From Tritrichomonas musculus (Eukaryota; Parabasalia; Tritrichomonadida; Tritrichomonadidae), in assembly GCA_039105265.1 (NCBI GenBank), contig JAPFFF010000009.1, positions 5,208,001-5,272,000 of the forward strand: 64,000 nucleotides of DNA, written 5' to 3'. This document shows positions 49,529-58,282 of the stretch, in pieces. The position numbers and the translations under genes are program-made. The notes under the pieces are model-generated. The model searched no databases. It saw only the letters and a program-made list of their open reading frames with translations, and had not been told where the DNA came from. Position 1 is the stretch's first letter. Every line of letters starts with the position of its first letter.

Positions 49529-49781
49529 GGCAAACGTCGATGCTAACAACAGACAAGCATTGATGGTAATAATAGGCAAACTTTGTTGATAACAGCAAAC
49601 AAACATTAATGGTAATAACAGGCAAACGTTGATGCTAACAACAGACAAACATTATTGATAACAAAAGACAAACATTGATGTTAATAACAGGCAAACATCG
49701 ATGCCAATAACAGGCAAATGTTGATACTAATAACAGGCAAACGTTGCTATTAACAGTAGACAAAAGTTGCTTCTAATAACT
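49529..49781. repeat. 23-bp minisatellite, about 11 copies
   Basis: Units are of the form GGCAAACGTTGATGCTAACA plus ACA, with variants such as GACAAACATTGATGTTAATA. About eleven units are continuous from 49529, without unique spacers, which rules out a CRISPR-type array. The array ends about 85 bases before a pogo-like element. Confidence 0.8.
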
Positions 49782-49867
49782 AATTCACATTTTTGCTAAT
49801 AACAAACTTTTGTTAGTTTCTTACTGAAAGCATTAAATATTATCAGATCTTCTAAACTATTTTTTTA

Positions 49868-51360
49868 GTCACCATTTTGCTTGATTTTTCTTTATGATCA
49901 TATACATTATATTATTTATTATGCAAAAAGAGAATAAATATAAAGAATATTAAAATTTCAGTATTTTATCTAAAATAATCAAGCATCATGGTGCAATACA
50001 TCTAAAGATACAAAGCCCAAAGTACTGACTTAAAATCTTCAGAAAAAGAATATGAAGTAAAATCGCAATTGGTGATTTCCAAAACCGGTTGCTTCCCAAA
50101 TTGACCTGATGAGTTCATCATTCATCAAAGAATTGAATACTGTTTTTATTCGTAATAATTGTTTAGCTAACTGAGATTTGACTGTTTTACTTCTTGGAAT
50201 TGAGATGTAATGCTTTTTCAGGGAACAAATGGAGTTGAATCCAACATTTGAGATATGTGGCTTGAATGAAGGGGAAGAGGAATGACTTTAATGTTTCCAT
50301 TTTCCTGAAATGACTGGTCAATTTTTGAATGGAAATATGCTTTTAAACCATCACCGATCAAAAGATATCTTAAATTTTCACCTAATATTAACCTAACCAT
50401 ATTCACATAAGGATTGAGAATATTTTCAACCCAATATATCATCAAATCAATATTTATATAACCTTTTTGAGTGTGAAAATATGATCCCCACCTTCCAAAA
50501 AAAGTGTCCTCTAGGTCTTTGTCTGTTGTTTTCCTTGGAGAAAAGCATAGAGGCGGAACACTATTGCATCCTACAGTGATGGTCACAACAAAAGAAATAT
50601 GGTGAATATCCTTTTGTTCTCTCCAGTAGGCCTTGCTTTTGATTTATCTTGTCTACGACCAAAACCGTCTCGTCAAAGTTAATAAGTAAAAAAGTTATAG
50701 GTGGATCTTTCAATAATTCTTCAATGTCGGATATGTATCTATCTACTTCTGCAATTGTAAGCTTCACCCTCAATTCTACAAGGCAGTTTACCTTCACTTT
50801 TTGAATTGAATTTTCAATACAAAAAACAATGCTCTATTGAAACATTCAAGTATTCCAGTTCGAGTTTGATATATTTTCTCTACCAGTTCTCTGATGTTTT
50901 TACTTGAGTAACAGTCATTGGCAATTTGCTGCGATTTTATCTGCTGAATTATAGTTTCTTCTTCTTTTTCTGTTAAGATTAATCTAGGAGGAATTACCAC
51001 ATCAAAGGTGAAAACTTTGGTGTTATTTCTTGCTGCTTGGTAATAAATATCATTAAATATACTTAATAACTTAATTGTATTTCGTACAGTGATTAGAGGC
51101 TGGATTTCTTTAATATACAGAAGTTGGTCATGCAAAGTATTTGCTTCTAGAAAGTTAAGTTGCGAAAGTTTTTTATGAATTGTATGCCCTTTCTTTTCTC
51201 CTAAAATGTTCAAGTATCCATCAATTTTATAAAAATAAACAAACTAAAAGTACATATAAAAAAACGTCTTATTTTAAACGCATTTCTATTTTTAACACAA
51301 TAACAAAACAAATTTTAATTACACATTGGTGTATAATGAAAAATCAAGCAAAATGGTGAC
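49868..51360 (-). mobile_element. Pogo-like (Tc1/mariner superfamily) DNA transposon, decayed
   Basis: Perfect 23-bp terminal inverted repeats start GTCACCATTTTGCTTGATTT at 49868 and end with the complement at 51360. Matching resumes after one mismatch for 4-5 more bases. A TA dinucleotide flanks each end (49866-49867 and 51361-51362). The 1,493-bp interior carries the remains of a DDE_1-type transposase on the minus strand. TA target plus DDE_1 transposase fits the pogo/Tigger branch. Confidence 0.8.
50218..51213 (-). pseudogene. Broken pogo-like DDE transposase
   Basis: Three minus-strand pieces in different frames follow each other. Piece 1 (51213-50794) is an N-terminal region with TEKEEETIIQQIKSQQIAND, like the CENP-B-type DNA-binding part. 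Piece 2 (50797-50561) has FLLINFDETVLVVDK, the first catalytic Asp of DDE_1 domains. Piece 3 (50586-50218) has LRYLLIGDGLKAYFHSK, VIPLPLHSSHISQMLDS, matching the second Asp block (LI.DGH..H) and the PPHSTH.LQPLD block. Two frame changes break it, near 50795 and 50575, and the end is short of the third acidic residue region. Not functional as it stands; the intact terminal repeats could still be moved in trans. Confidence 0.75.
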
Positions 51361-51540
51361 TAAAAAATTATTTTTGAAGATGTGACGAAGAAGAAGATTA
51401 TGAAGATTTTGAAGATGAAAAAGATGATGATTGTGAAAAAGAAGAAGAAGATGGCGAAGGTTAAAATGAAGAATGAGATTGGGAAGAAGAAGATATATAT
51501 CCATAACACACGAACTTCTTTCTTAATTGATGCTATTATT

Positions 51541-51574
<34 letters not shown>
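51541..51574. repeat. TC then TA dinucleotide microsatellite
   Basis: (TC)n from 51541 passes directly into (TA)n ending at 51574. It is followed at about 51604 by a T-run of about 17, and preceded (51365-51480) by GAA/GAT-rich purine sequence that produces Lys-rich chance frames. The rest of the gap to 52004 shows no gene. Confidence 0.85.
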
Positions 51575-52004
51575 CCATCAATTAAGAAATCCTTGAAAAT
51601 CGTTTTTTTTTTTTTTTGTTTTTTTTTATCTTTGGGATTGATATGCGATATTAAAAATAAATACATCGGGAAAATATATGGGACAAAAAAGTGACTTTGT
51701 CCCGGGAAGTCCAGAGAGTCCCAAAAGGCATACCTGAAAGTAATCAATTATTTGAAACAGTCAATTATTTCCTATTTAAACATCATTAATACATTTTTTT
51801 TAAGCATAATAAACAATTTATATCAAAATATCTAAAATTGATACTAAATGCTGAGTTAACAGTCATTCAAAAGTAGTGAAACCACATTTTCATTTGATCA
51901 AGTTACGTTTATTAATTATATCATTGAAAAAATTGAAGTATCATTCATTTTTTAAATTAAATTGAAATGCTATTCAATTTTTCAATATTGAAAATCTTAA
52001 TAAA

Positions 52005-55000
52005 ATGCTTTATATATATTTTATTTTTCTTACTTCATCAGTTCAGTACTGTATCACAACCAACATTTCAAATTCATGTGATTGCCATAACTACACAGAA
52101 GTATATGATGATGAATTTTCCGATGACTTAATATTCAATCAATCAACCGTTGATTTATATTTTTGTACAATTTTTGATAAAGCTATTAATATTACACAAA
52201 TTAACCAACAGTATATAATTAATTCTGCTAATAAAATTTCACTTTCATTGAATTTCGCACAAATAAAAAACACAATTAGTCTTTCCTTTCAAAATGTCAA
52301 CATTTTAGTGCAAAATTGGAATTCAAAAACATTGACGGTCAATTCATTTTACATATTGCAGTCAAGTTTTCGATTACCCAACAATGAAAAATTTATTTTA
52401 ATACCACAACGTTTTTCAGGTGATTATGAAGGCTATTTAGAATTTGATTCAATTCAAACTAATAATTTAGGATTGCTTAGATATAACCTATTAAATTATC
52501 CATCAAACCCATCTATTAACCTAAGCAAAATTAATTCTGATCCACAACAAATAGATATCGAAATAATGAATGATTGTTATATTCAATTTCAAAATTATTC
52601 TGTTATTTTTACAAATAATTTCAGTTTGACTATTAATGTCAAAACAAGAGCAAAAATTAATCTTTATGTAACAGGGACACATTATATTTTCTTTTCTTAT
52701 TACCCAATTTATGGAAGCAATTTCATCCCTGTTAATATATACAATGCCATTACAATACCCGATCGCATTTTATTAAGGTTGAACTATACTGGACTATTTG
52801 GTTCAAGTATTCCTTCAGAAAATTTTATGACAGTCGGTCAATTCCCATCTACAATAACAGTTGATGCTCATATCCAAAATAAAAATATTCCTTTAACACT
52901 GCACCTTTATCAAAACACTCGGCTAATTATTGATGTAATTAATAGCTCAATTCTTGGATCAATAGTTGGGTGTTACCCGAATACTCAAATTTTATCAAAT
53001 ATTACAGAGCAAGCTTATTTCCAGGCAGATTCTATTGAGAGACTTGCTGGAACAGTAGGAAGTGTTCAATGCAGTCCAAAAATTCATTTAACATTAAATA
53101 GATTTACCGACCATAATTTTATTTCTGGTCAAAGAGGCACCATTTATTTTCGTAATTTGGATAGGAATCCTGGACTTAATTTTCATACAAACCTTGAAGA
53201 AAATTCAAATATTTATACAAATATTGGAATGAGTAATTCTGGTATTTACATCAATACGATTGAAGGATCATTCACTTTTCCACCAGGAGAAAAACATCTT
53301 CACGTATCATTCGATTCATCAATTCGTGATGATATATATTTTTATCGATATTTCAAATATAATACTATACCTCTTTTGTGTAATAAATTAGAATTTGATT
53401 ATAACGAATGGAGTGTAGATTTCAGTATTAAAACAAACAATAAAGATGAAATTCTACCTTTTCAATTCAATCAACAATATTCAATTAATTCATTAAAATC
53501 ATTGAAATGCCTCTCAATTCAATTCCAACAATTAAACGAAATAAAAGATATGAATCAAGGAATTTACATTGGCAATAATGTCATCAACCGCTCATTTGAT
53601 TCTTTAGTAGCAGATGAAACAGAAAACCTATCAAGCATCATTGACAACTCAGTGAATTTTTTCAAAATAAAAATCGGTGTAGCAACAACTATAGATTTAA
53701 AGCTTTTTAAAGATTATTCGACCATTATTATTTCAGGCGTCGATAATCGTAATTCTTTCCTAAATTTGATAATTTCAGATAATACTCGAAACATTCCTCT
53801 TCATATTCTTGTCATTGATACATGCATGGTTGATTTAACTGGCGATTATATTCAAGCCGATAAAATTGTTATTCATAATTGTCAGTTCACAAATTTCACC
53901 ATTGATTTGAATACCAATTTTCTCTGTGTGCCACTTTCATTGTATTCATATGAAAAAATCAGTACAAAAAAGTTCTCATCTTTAACTATTTTTAATATTG
54001 ATAATGTAGCTTTTAATTTCACTCAAAACAGCGTGATTATCAACGAAGTTGAAATTTTAAACGATAATTTTGACAACCTTTGGGTTTATCCTTTATCAGC
54101 AAGCACAAGAGCTGTGAATTACAATTTGTTTCAGAGTGGAGTACCTGTAAAAGGAGTTTCTTTGAATTTTAGTGGTTATGACGTTGATGGATATTATTAT
54201 ATTGGAAAACCTATTCCCTCTTTATCAGTTAGTTTTGGTTTTACCGGGAATTGGAGCACTGTTCCATCATTGATTAATCCATTCATGTTTGATTTATCAG
54301 GACTGACAACAACTCTTCCTCAATCTCCGACAATTTTAGGATCAAACTTTGAATTTGATAGTGGATCTATCGTTTTTAATGCAGGTCAAACAGGTACATT
54401 TCAAAATCCAATTTCATTGAATCAAAATTTGTTTATTGATTCAGCAGTTTCAAATTTCACTTTCTCAAATTTGAACATCGAAAGAACCCTTAGCATGTCT
54501 TCAAGAAAAATAGTTACAATTGATACTCTAAGGATTGAAAATGACGCATCTGTTTCGTTAAATCCAATTACATCAAGAATCACAACATTAAATATGGGCG
54601 TTGGATCACAGTTAAATACACAAGTTGATTTAGAAGTTAATACAGCTACTCTTAATTTTAGTTTAGAAAAAGTTCCAACCATCACTGCTACAAGATTACC
54701 TTCAATTACACAATTAAATTTGAATTTTGTAAATGACACAGATTCTAAGCCTTCAAATTTCATTGGTGTTCAACGTAATATTTTATGTGCTCCAAATCTG
54801 AATTGTTCAATTGTTCAACCGACTATAAGATATAATTCTGCAGTTGGTGGAATCAGCTCAGACCAAATAGGCAGCATTTATCAAACAGATTGCACGGATC
54901 CAGATCGAAGTAATAATGTCTGTTTGTACCTTTATTTAGATAACGACACAAATTTGATAATTAATACAGTTCCAAAATCTAAGAAAAAAGTTAAACCATG

Positions 55001-55460
55001 GATAATTGCAATAGCAATCATTATACCTTTGATTATTCTCTTAATCATTTTTATAATTTTCATTGTGATTAAAGTTAGGAGATCTAAAAAGGCACAAGGA
55101 AGTAGTGAAGAAAATTCATCCAAAGAAAAAGAATCTTCAGCTGAAGCCCAAACACCAAAAAGAAGAAAAATTCAAGCTCCGATTCCTCCTCGTAAAGCTG
55201 TTCGTTGGGATCCAAGACGTCGTAGATATGCGTATGATGAGGATAATGTTTTTGATTCTCAAAATCAAAGCAATGATGAAGATGAAGATGATGATGAAGA
55301 CAAAGAAAATAATAATGACAAAGGATTAAGTAAAACTGTTATTGAAGGATTTTTGAATGATTCAGAAGAAAGCCATTCGCAATTATCACCAACACAAAGT
55401 CCAAAAAGAAAGTCACATTCAAGTCGAGATCCTGAAAAAAATGCACATAAGTCTGAATGA
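52005..55460 (+). CDS. Large type I membrane protein, probable surface protein
   Basis: 1,151 residues. A hydrophobic N-terminal signal (MLYIYFIFLTSSVQYC, 1-16) is followed by a short Cys motif (CDCHN) and about 960 residues of Asn/Ile/Ser-rich, beta-rich sequence with many N-glycosylation sequons and no long helices, suggesting repeated beta-strand or beta-helix folds. One membrane span (about 998-1022, WIIAIAIIIPLIILLIIFII) is followed by a basic then acidic cytoplasmic tail of about 125 residues with a Pro/Arg patch (IPPRKAVRWDPRRRR) and DEDEDDDEDKE. Trichomonads have many such single-pass surface proteins of unknown ligand. No family name can be given. Topology is inferred from the two hydrophobic segments. 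Confidence 0.7.
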   Translation: MLYIYFIFLTSSVQYCITTNISNSCDCHNYTEVYDDEFSDDLIFNQSTVDLYFCTIFDKAINITQINQQYIINSANKISLSLNFAQIKNTISLSFQNVNILVQNWNSKTLTVNSFYILQSSFRLPNNEKFILIPQRFSGDYEGYLEFDSIQTNNLGLLRYNLLNYPSNPSINLSKINSDPQQIDIEIMNDCYIQFQNYSVIFTNNFSLTINVKTRAKINLYVTGTHYIFFSYYPIYGSNFIPVNIYNAITIPDRILLRLNYTGLFGSSIPSENFMTVGQFPSTITVDAHIQNKNIPLTLHLYQNTRLIIDVINSSILGSIVGCYPNTQILSNITEQAYFQADSIERLAGTVGSVQCSPKIHLTLNRFTDHNFISGQRGTIYFRNLDRNPGLNFHTNLEENSNIYTNIGMSNSGIYINTIEGSFTFPPGEKHLHVSFDSSIRDDIYFYRYFKYNTIPLLCNKLEFDYNEWSVDFSIKTNNKDEILPFQFNQQYSINSLKSLKCLSIQFQQLNEIKDMNQGIYIGNNVINRSFDSLVADETENLSSIIDNSVNFFKIKIGVATTIDLKLFKDYSTIIISGVDNRNSFLNLIISDNTRNIPLHILVIDTCMVDLTGDYIQADKIVIHNCQFTNFTIDLNTNFLCVPLSLYSYEKISTKKFSSLTIFNIDNVAFNFTQNSVIINEVEILNDNFDNLWVYPLSASTRAVNYNLFQSGVPVKGVSLNFSGYDVDGYYYIGKPIPSLSVSFGFTGNWSTVPSLINPFMFDLSGLTTTLPQSPTILGSNFEFDSGSIVFNAGQTGTFQNPISLNQNLFIDSAVSNFTFSNLNIERTLSMSSRKIVTIDTLRIENDASVSLNPITSRITTLNMGVGSQLNTQVDLEVNTATLNFSLEKVPTITATRLPSITQLNLNFVNDTDSKPSNFIGVQRNILCAPNLNCSIVQPTIRYNSAVGGISSDQIGSIYQTDCTDPDRSNNVCLYLYLDNDTNLIINTVPKSKKKVKPWIIAIAIIIPLIILLIIFIIFIVIKVRRSKKAQGSSEENSSKEKESSAEAQTPKRRKIQAPIPPRKAVRWDPRRRRYAYDEDNVFDSQNQSNDEDEDDDEDKENNNDKGLSKTVIEGFLNDSEESHSQLSPTQSPKRKSHSSRDPEKNAHKSE

Positions 55461-55646
55461 TTTTTAATTTTATTTTGTTTTTAATTGTTATATAAAAAAA
55501 TATGTCAAATGATTATTTAATAATTATCAATAACAATATACTTTGTTCGCATTAAATGTGAACACTTGTTTTTCTAAAAAGCAGAAACAAGTAAAGTTTT
55601 TGCTTGATAAATAAAAATGTTATTTTCAAATATGACGTCCTTAATG

Positions 55647-56099
55647 CTAACTTCCTTTAAAAGATGTTTTTTCAAGAAATTTAAGAAGTTCTAAAGGATA
55701 GTTTAATCTCATTTCCTTTGACGTTAAATCTTTTTCTGTTCCATCATTCGTAACAACATGGTATGTAATTTCGTTACCACTACCAAAAATTCCATACTGA
55801 ACTGCTGTAACTCTGGTTTTATCTCTTATTTCTTTAATTAGCTTTTGATTTTTTTCAGATTCTTGAGAAATATAAATATTAATGCTTTCATCGCATGATG
55901 TTAAATTTTCCAAAGTTTCCCAAGTATCTTCTTCTGGGGTGTACCCTTTCCAACGAACTTGGAAATAAAGTTTTCCACTATATATTTTGTGGCTAACAAT
56001 TTTTTCAACTTCAAATTCTTGATCATTATTTACGTCGGCGTCTGTTGAAGCAGGGGAATCAGAAATATTTGAATTCGTCGGAGGGAATAGAGTAAAGAT
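55647..56099 (-). CDS. Chromodomain protein, HP1-like, start codon not visible
   Basis: Open frame of 150 codons. A chromodomain is clear: EFEVEKIVSHKIYSGKLYFQ, then VRWKGYTPEEDTWETLENL (about 55900-56020). It keeps the aromatic-cage tyrosine/tryptophan positions (FEVEKI, VRWKGY, TWE) that bind methylated lysine on histone tails. The C-terminal part (TAVQYGIFGSGNEITYHVVT, then PLELLKFLEKTSF) resembles a chromoshadow domain, which mediates HP1 dimers. HP1 proteins act in heterochromatin. Upstream the frame is closed by TAA at 56102-56100 with no ATG between it and the chromodomain. The first exon may be elsewhere, or initiation is non-AUG, or the gene has lost its start. No CTAAC..AG intron end was found just upstream. 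Confidence 0.7.
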   Translation of the reverse strand: MFTLFPPTNSNISDSPASTDADVNNDQEFEVEKIVSHKIYSGKLYFQVRWKGYTPEEDTWETLENLTSCDESINIYISQESEKNQKLIKEIRDKTRVTAVQYGIFGSGNEITYHVVTNDGTEKDLTSKEMRLNYPLELLKFLEKTSFKGS

Positions 56100-56482
56100 T
56101 TAAGTTTAATATTTAATAGGCCATATAACCATTGAATTTTTTTATTTGTTATAAAAAAAGAACACGCCTTTCTTGAATGCTTTTATCATTAACAAGTTGA
56201 AGATGCTACATTATTATCATGCTATATTGGTTTTATTTAGAATGTTTTAAGCCTCAATTTTTTTTTGAAGAAGCAAATCACCAAAACAACTTTCTAAAAT
56301 TCATCCTTTTAGAATTTTAATTGGATTATATGCTCTACTTGAGAGAAATAACCTTAAAGTTACAGATAATCATATATAATCAATAATTTAAGTTTCTGAA
56401 ATTAGATTACAAATAAAACGTATGAGATAATTTATTAATGATTATTATACTTTATTATTTATTCATAATTATAATTTATTTA
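56100..56482. other. Spacer between chromodomain and E3 genes
   Basis: AT-rich, about 380 bases, with no ORF. It should hold any missing 5' exon of the chromodomain gene. The only nearby upstream ATG on that strand (about 56134) opens a frame of 8 codons in a different phase. Confidence 0.4.
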
Positions 56483-58027
56483 TCATTTTGTCCAACCGCC
56501 TTTTGGTCTAGCCATTGACTTTAAAATTCCGCATTTCTGACATCTTCCATAAAATTCTAGTTTTGGCCTAGGATGCGGATAGAACTGACAATTTCCTTTA
56601 CATTGTTCTTTGGTACTTCTTCTGCCAGGCATGTCATGGCAGATTTCACACAACCAAACTAAACCATCACCATTCTTTTCTTTATCTCTTCTTACACCAG
56701 TTGAGCAACAGTACTCACATTTATATTGCATATAATTGAATCCATGTGTTGGACATTTTGGATAAGGATAGTGTAAACATTCCGGACATGAATATTTTAA
56801 TAATGGTGGATCTTCTAAACGACCATTCGTATAAATTAATGGAATCAAATGATTTCTACAAATCATAAAACGAAGTTTCTTTTTGGCCCAATTTAAAGCA
56901 GCAGCTTCACCTTCACAATTTTGAGCAAATGGTGATGATTTCGAAACAACTTCTGGGTGAAAGTCAATACCTTCTGCAATAATTCTCTGTTTTGCAATTC
57001 TGTCGATTTGTGGTTCAAGGCGAAGCCATTCTTCATAATCTTCCTTTGCTTCCTTTTGCAGTAATTCATGTTTTATAAAACTGCCACACCCAATGTAAGG
57101 GCAAAGCGGTAGCCTCAATTCGGGGCCTTGGCGAGGCCTCTTTATAATTTTTAATGCACAATCCAAATGAATTGTATGACCACAATCTAATAATAAGCAA
57201 AGAGATCCCCAAAGATCTTTTTCGCAAAATGGACATATTGACCCAGTATCTGAGCATTCTGGACATGGGGGATGTTGTTTTTCTCCTTTAATACCTAGAC
57301 AAGCATGACCACAAGCGTGAACATGATTACACATTTGATCAGAAATTGATTTACAATCAGGATGACCACATGTTCGTAATGCTGTTTCTCCATCAGGCTT
57401 TGCTGCACGCCCACATATACGGCAAACACTTCCTTCAACCCAGAGCTTATGCTCTTCACAGGTCTCGCCTAGATGATAAGGAACTGCACCACATTGATAA
57501 CAACTTGATATATGACATTCATTGCAAGTAACAGCATTTTTCAGCATGCATTTAATCTGATCTTCTGTAAGATCGCGGCCATTATAGGAAGTCATTTCTG
57601 GTTTTGTAGCTGGTTCGAATATGTATCGATTAGGACAAAATTTACATTTAACAAAATCAACATTCAGAAGTTGGTCTGATATTTGATTATTTAGATCTGG
57701 ATGAACTCGCGCACGTTCTTCAAGTGTGAATACATGGAGACAAATAGGACAAAAAAGATCCATTATATCGAGTTTATACTGATTCTCAAGACACCTTTGA
57801 AGGCAAGGTAAGCATATAGAAGCTAGGCAATCATGCTGAGCTAATTTTCCTTTTAAGTTAGGAACAGTTACATTCGCTTTAAAGCCACAAAATATACATA
57901 AATCAGGCTCAGGCGCTTTTATATAGGTTTGATCTGTTTGAAATGTGCAAAATAAATGTTTCTTGGTAGGCTTTGGTTTACTACTTGTTTTCTTTTTTGA
58001 TTTATTTGCGTTTCCTATTGCTTTCAT
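56483..58027 (-). CDS. Cys-rich E3 ubiquitin ligase with PHR/MYCBP2-like RING and tandem-cysteine C-terminus
   Basis: 514 residues, with a basic N-terminus (1-25). A first RING-like finger (C44, C47, C67, C72, C75, C93, C96) is followed by an IBR-like Cys cluster (128-190, with CNECHISSCYQCG and HLGETC). An NFX1-like finger (233-258, CNHVHACGHACLG) is next. A second RING (265-314, CPFCEKD..., DCGHTIHLDC) runs into QKEAKEDYEEW, as in MYCBP2 (PHR) proteins. The end (414-500) has CPTHGFNYMQYKCEYCCSTG and WLCEICHD, closely matching the tandem-cysteine domain of MYCBP2, which passes ubiquitin through two cysteines. The RING plus tandem-Cys part implies an RCR-type E3. The RBR-like front half is an unusual partner. 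Confidence 0.75.
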   Translation of the reverse strand: MKAIGNANKSKKKTSSKPKPTKKHLFCTFQTDQTYIKAPEPDLCIFCGFKANVTVPNLKGKLAQHDCLASICLPCLQRCLENQYKLDIMDLFCPICLHVFTLEERARVHPDLNNQISDQLLNVDFVKCKFCPNRYIFEPATKPEMTSYNGRDLTEDQIKCMLKNAVTCNECHISSCYQCGAVPYHLGETCEEHKLWVEGSVCRICGRAAKPDGETALRTCGHPDCKSISDQMCNHVHACGHACLGIKGEKQHPPCPECSDTGSICPFCEKDLWGSLCLLLDCGHTIHLDCALKIIKRPRQGPELRLPLCPYIGCGSFIKHELLQKEAKEDYEEWLRLEPQIDRIAKQRIIAEGIDFHPEVVSKSSPFAQNCEGEAAALNWAKKKLRFMICRNHLIPLIYTNGRLEDPPLLKYSCPECLHYPYPKCPTHGFNYMQYKCEYCCSTGVRRDKEKNGDGLVWLCEICHDMPGRRSTKEQCKGNCQFYPHPRPKLEFYGRCQKCGILKSMARPKGGWTK

Positions 58028-58261
58028 TTTCTGGAAATAATATTACTTAAAATCAAATTAATGGCAAAATTGAATGAATTTTCTAGCAAAACTTCAACTT
58101 TTTCAGTTTTTAGATTTTTAATGAATTTCAAATTTATTTGAATAAACTCAATTTTTTTCAATAAAGAAAAAGTCATATGACTTTTGACTTTTTGATAAAA
58201 AAATATTTTTTTTGAAAGAAAAATAAAAATGTCAAAAAATTAAATAGAGAATATATTCCCG

Positions 58262-58268
58262 TCATTTC
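58262..58268 (+). promoter_or_regulatory. Initiator-like TCATTTC upstream of the RRM gene
   Basis: TCATTTC lies 14 bases before the ATG at 58283 and fits the trichomonad initiator pattern. Confidence 0.45.
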
Positions 58269-58282
58269 ATATTAATTTAAGT

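Noticed and set aside
49529-49781. CRISPR-like repeat array
   Set aside because: Units are contiguous 23-mers without unique spacers, in a eukaryote-type region; it is a minisatellite.
51382-51585. Lys/Met-rich frame
   Set aside because: Produced by a GAA/GAT purine tract and the TC/TA microsatellite.
54422-55329. Frames overlapping the membrane protein's 3' part on both strands
   Set aside because: Shadows of the long plus-strand gene, which has signal peptide, membrane span and tail in one frame.
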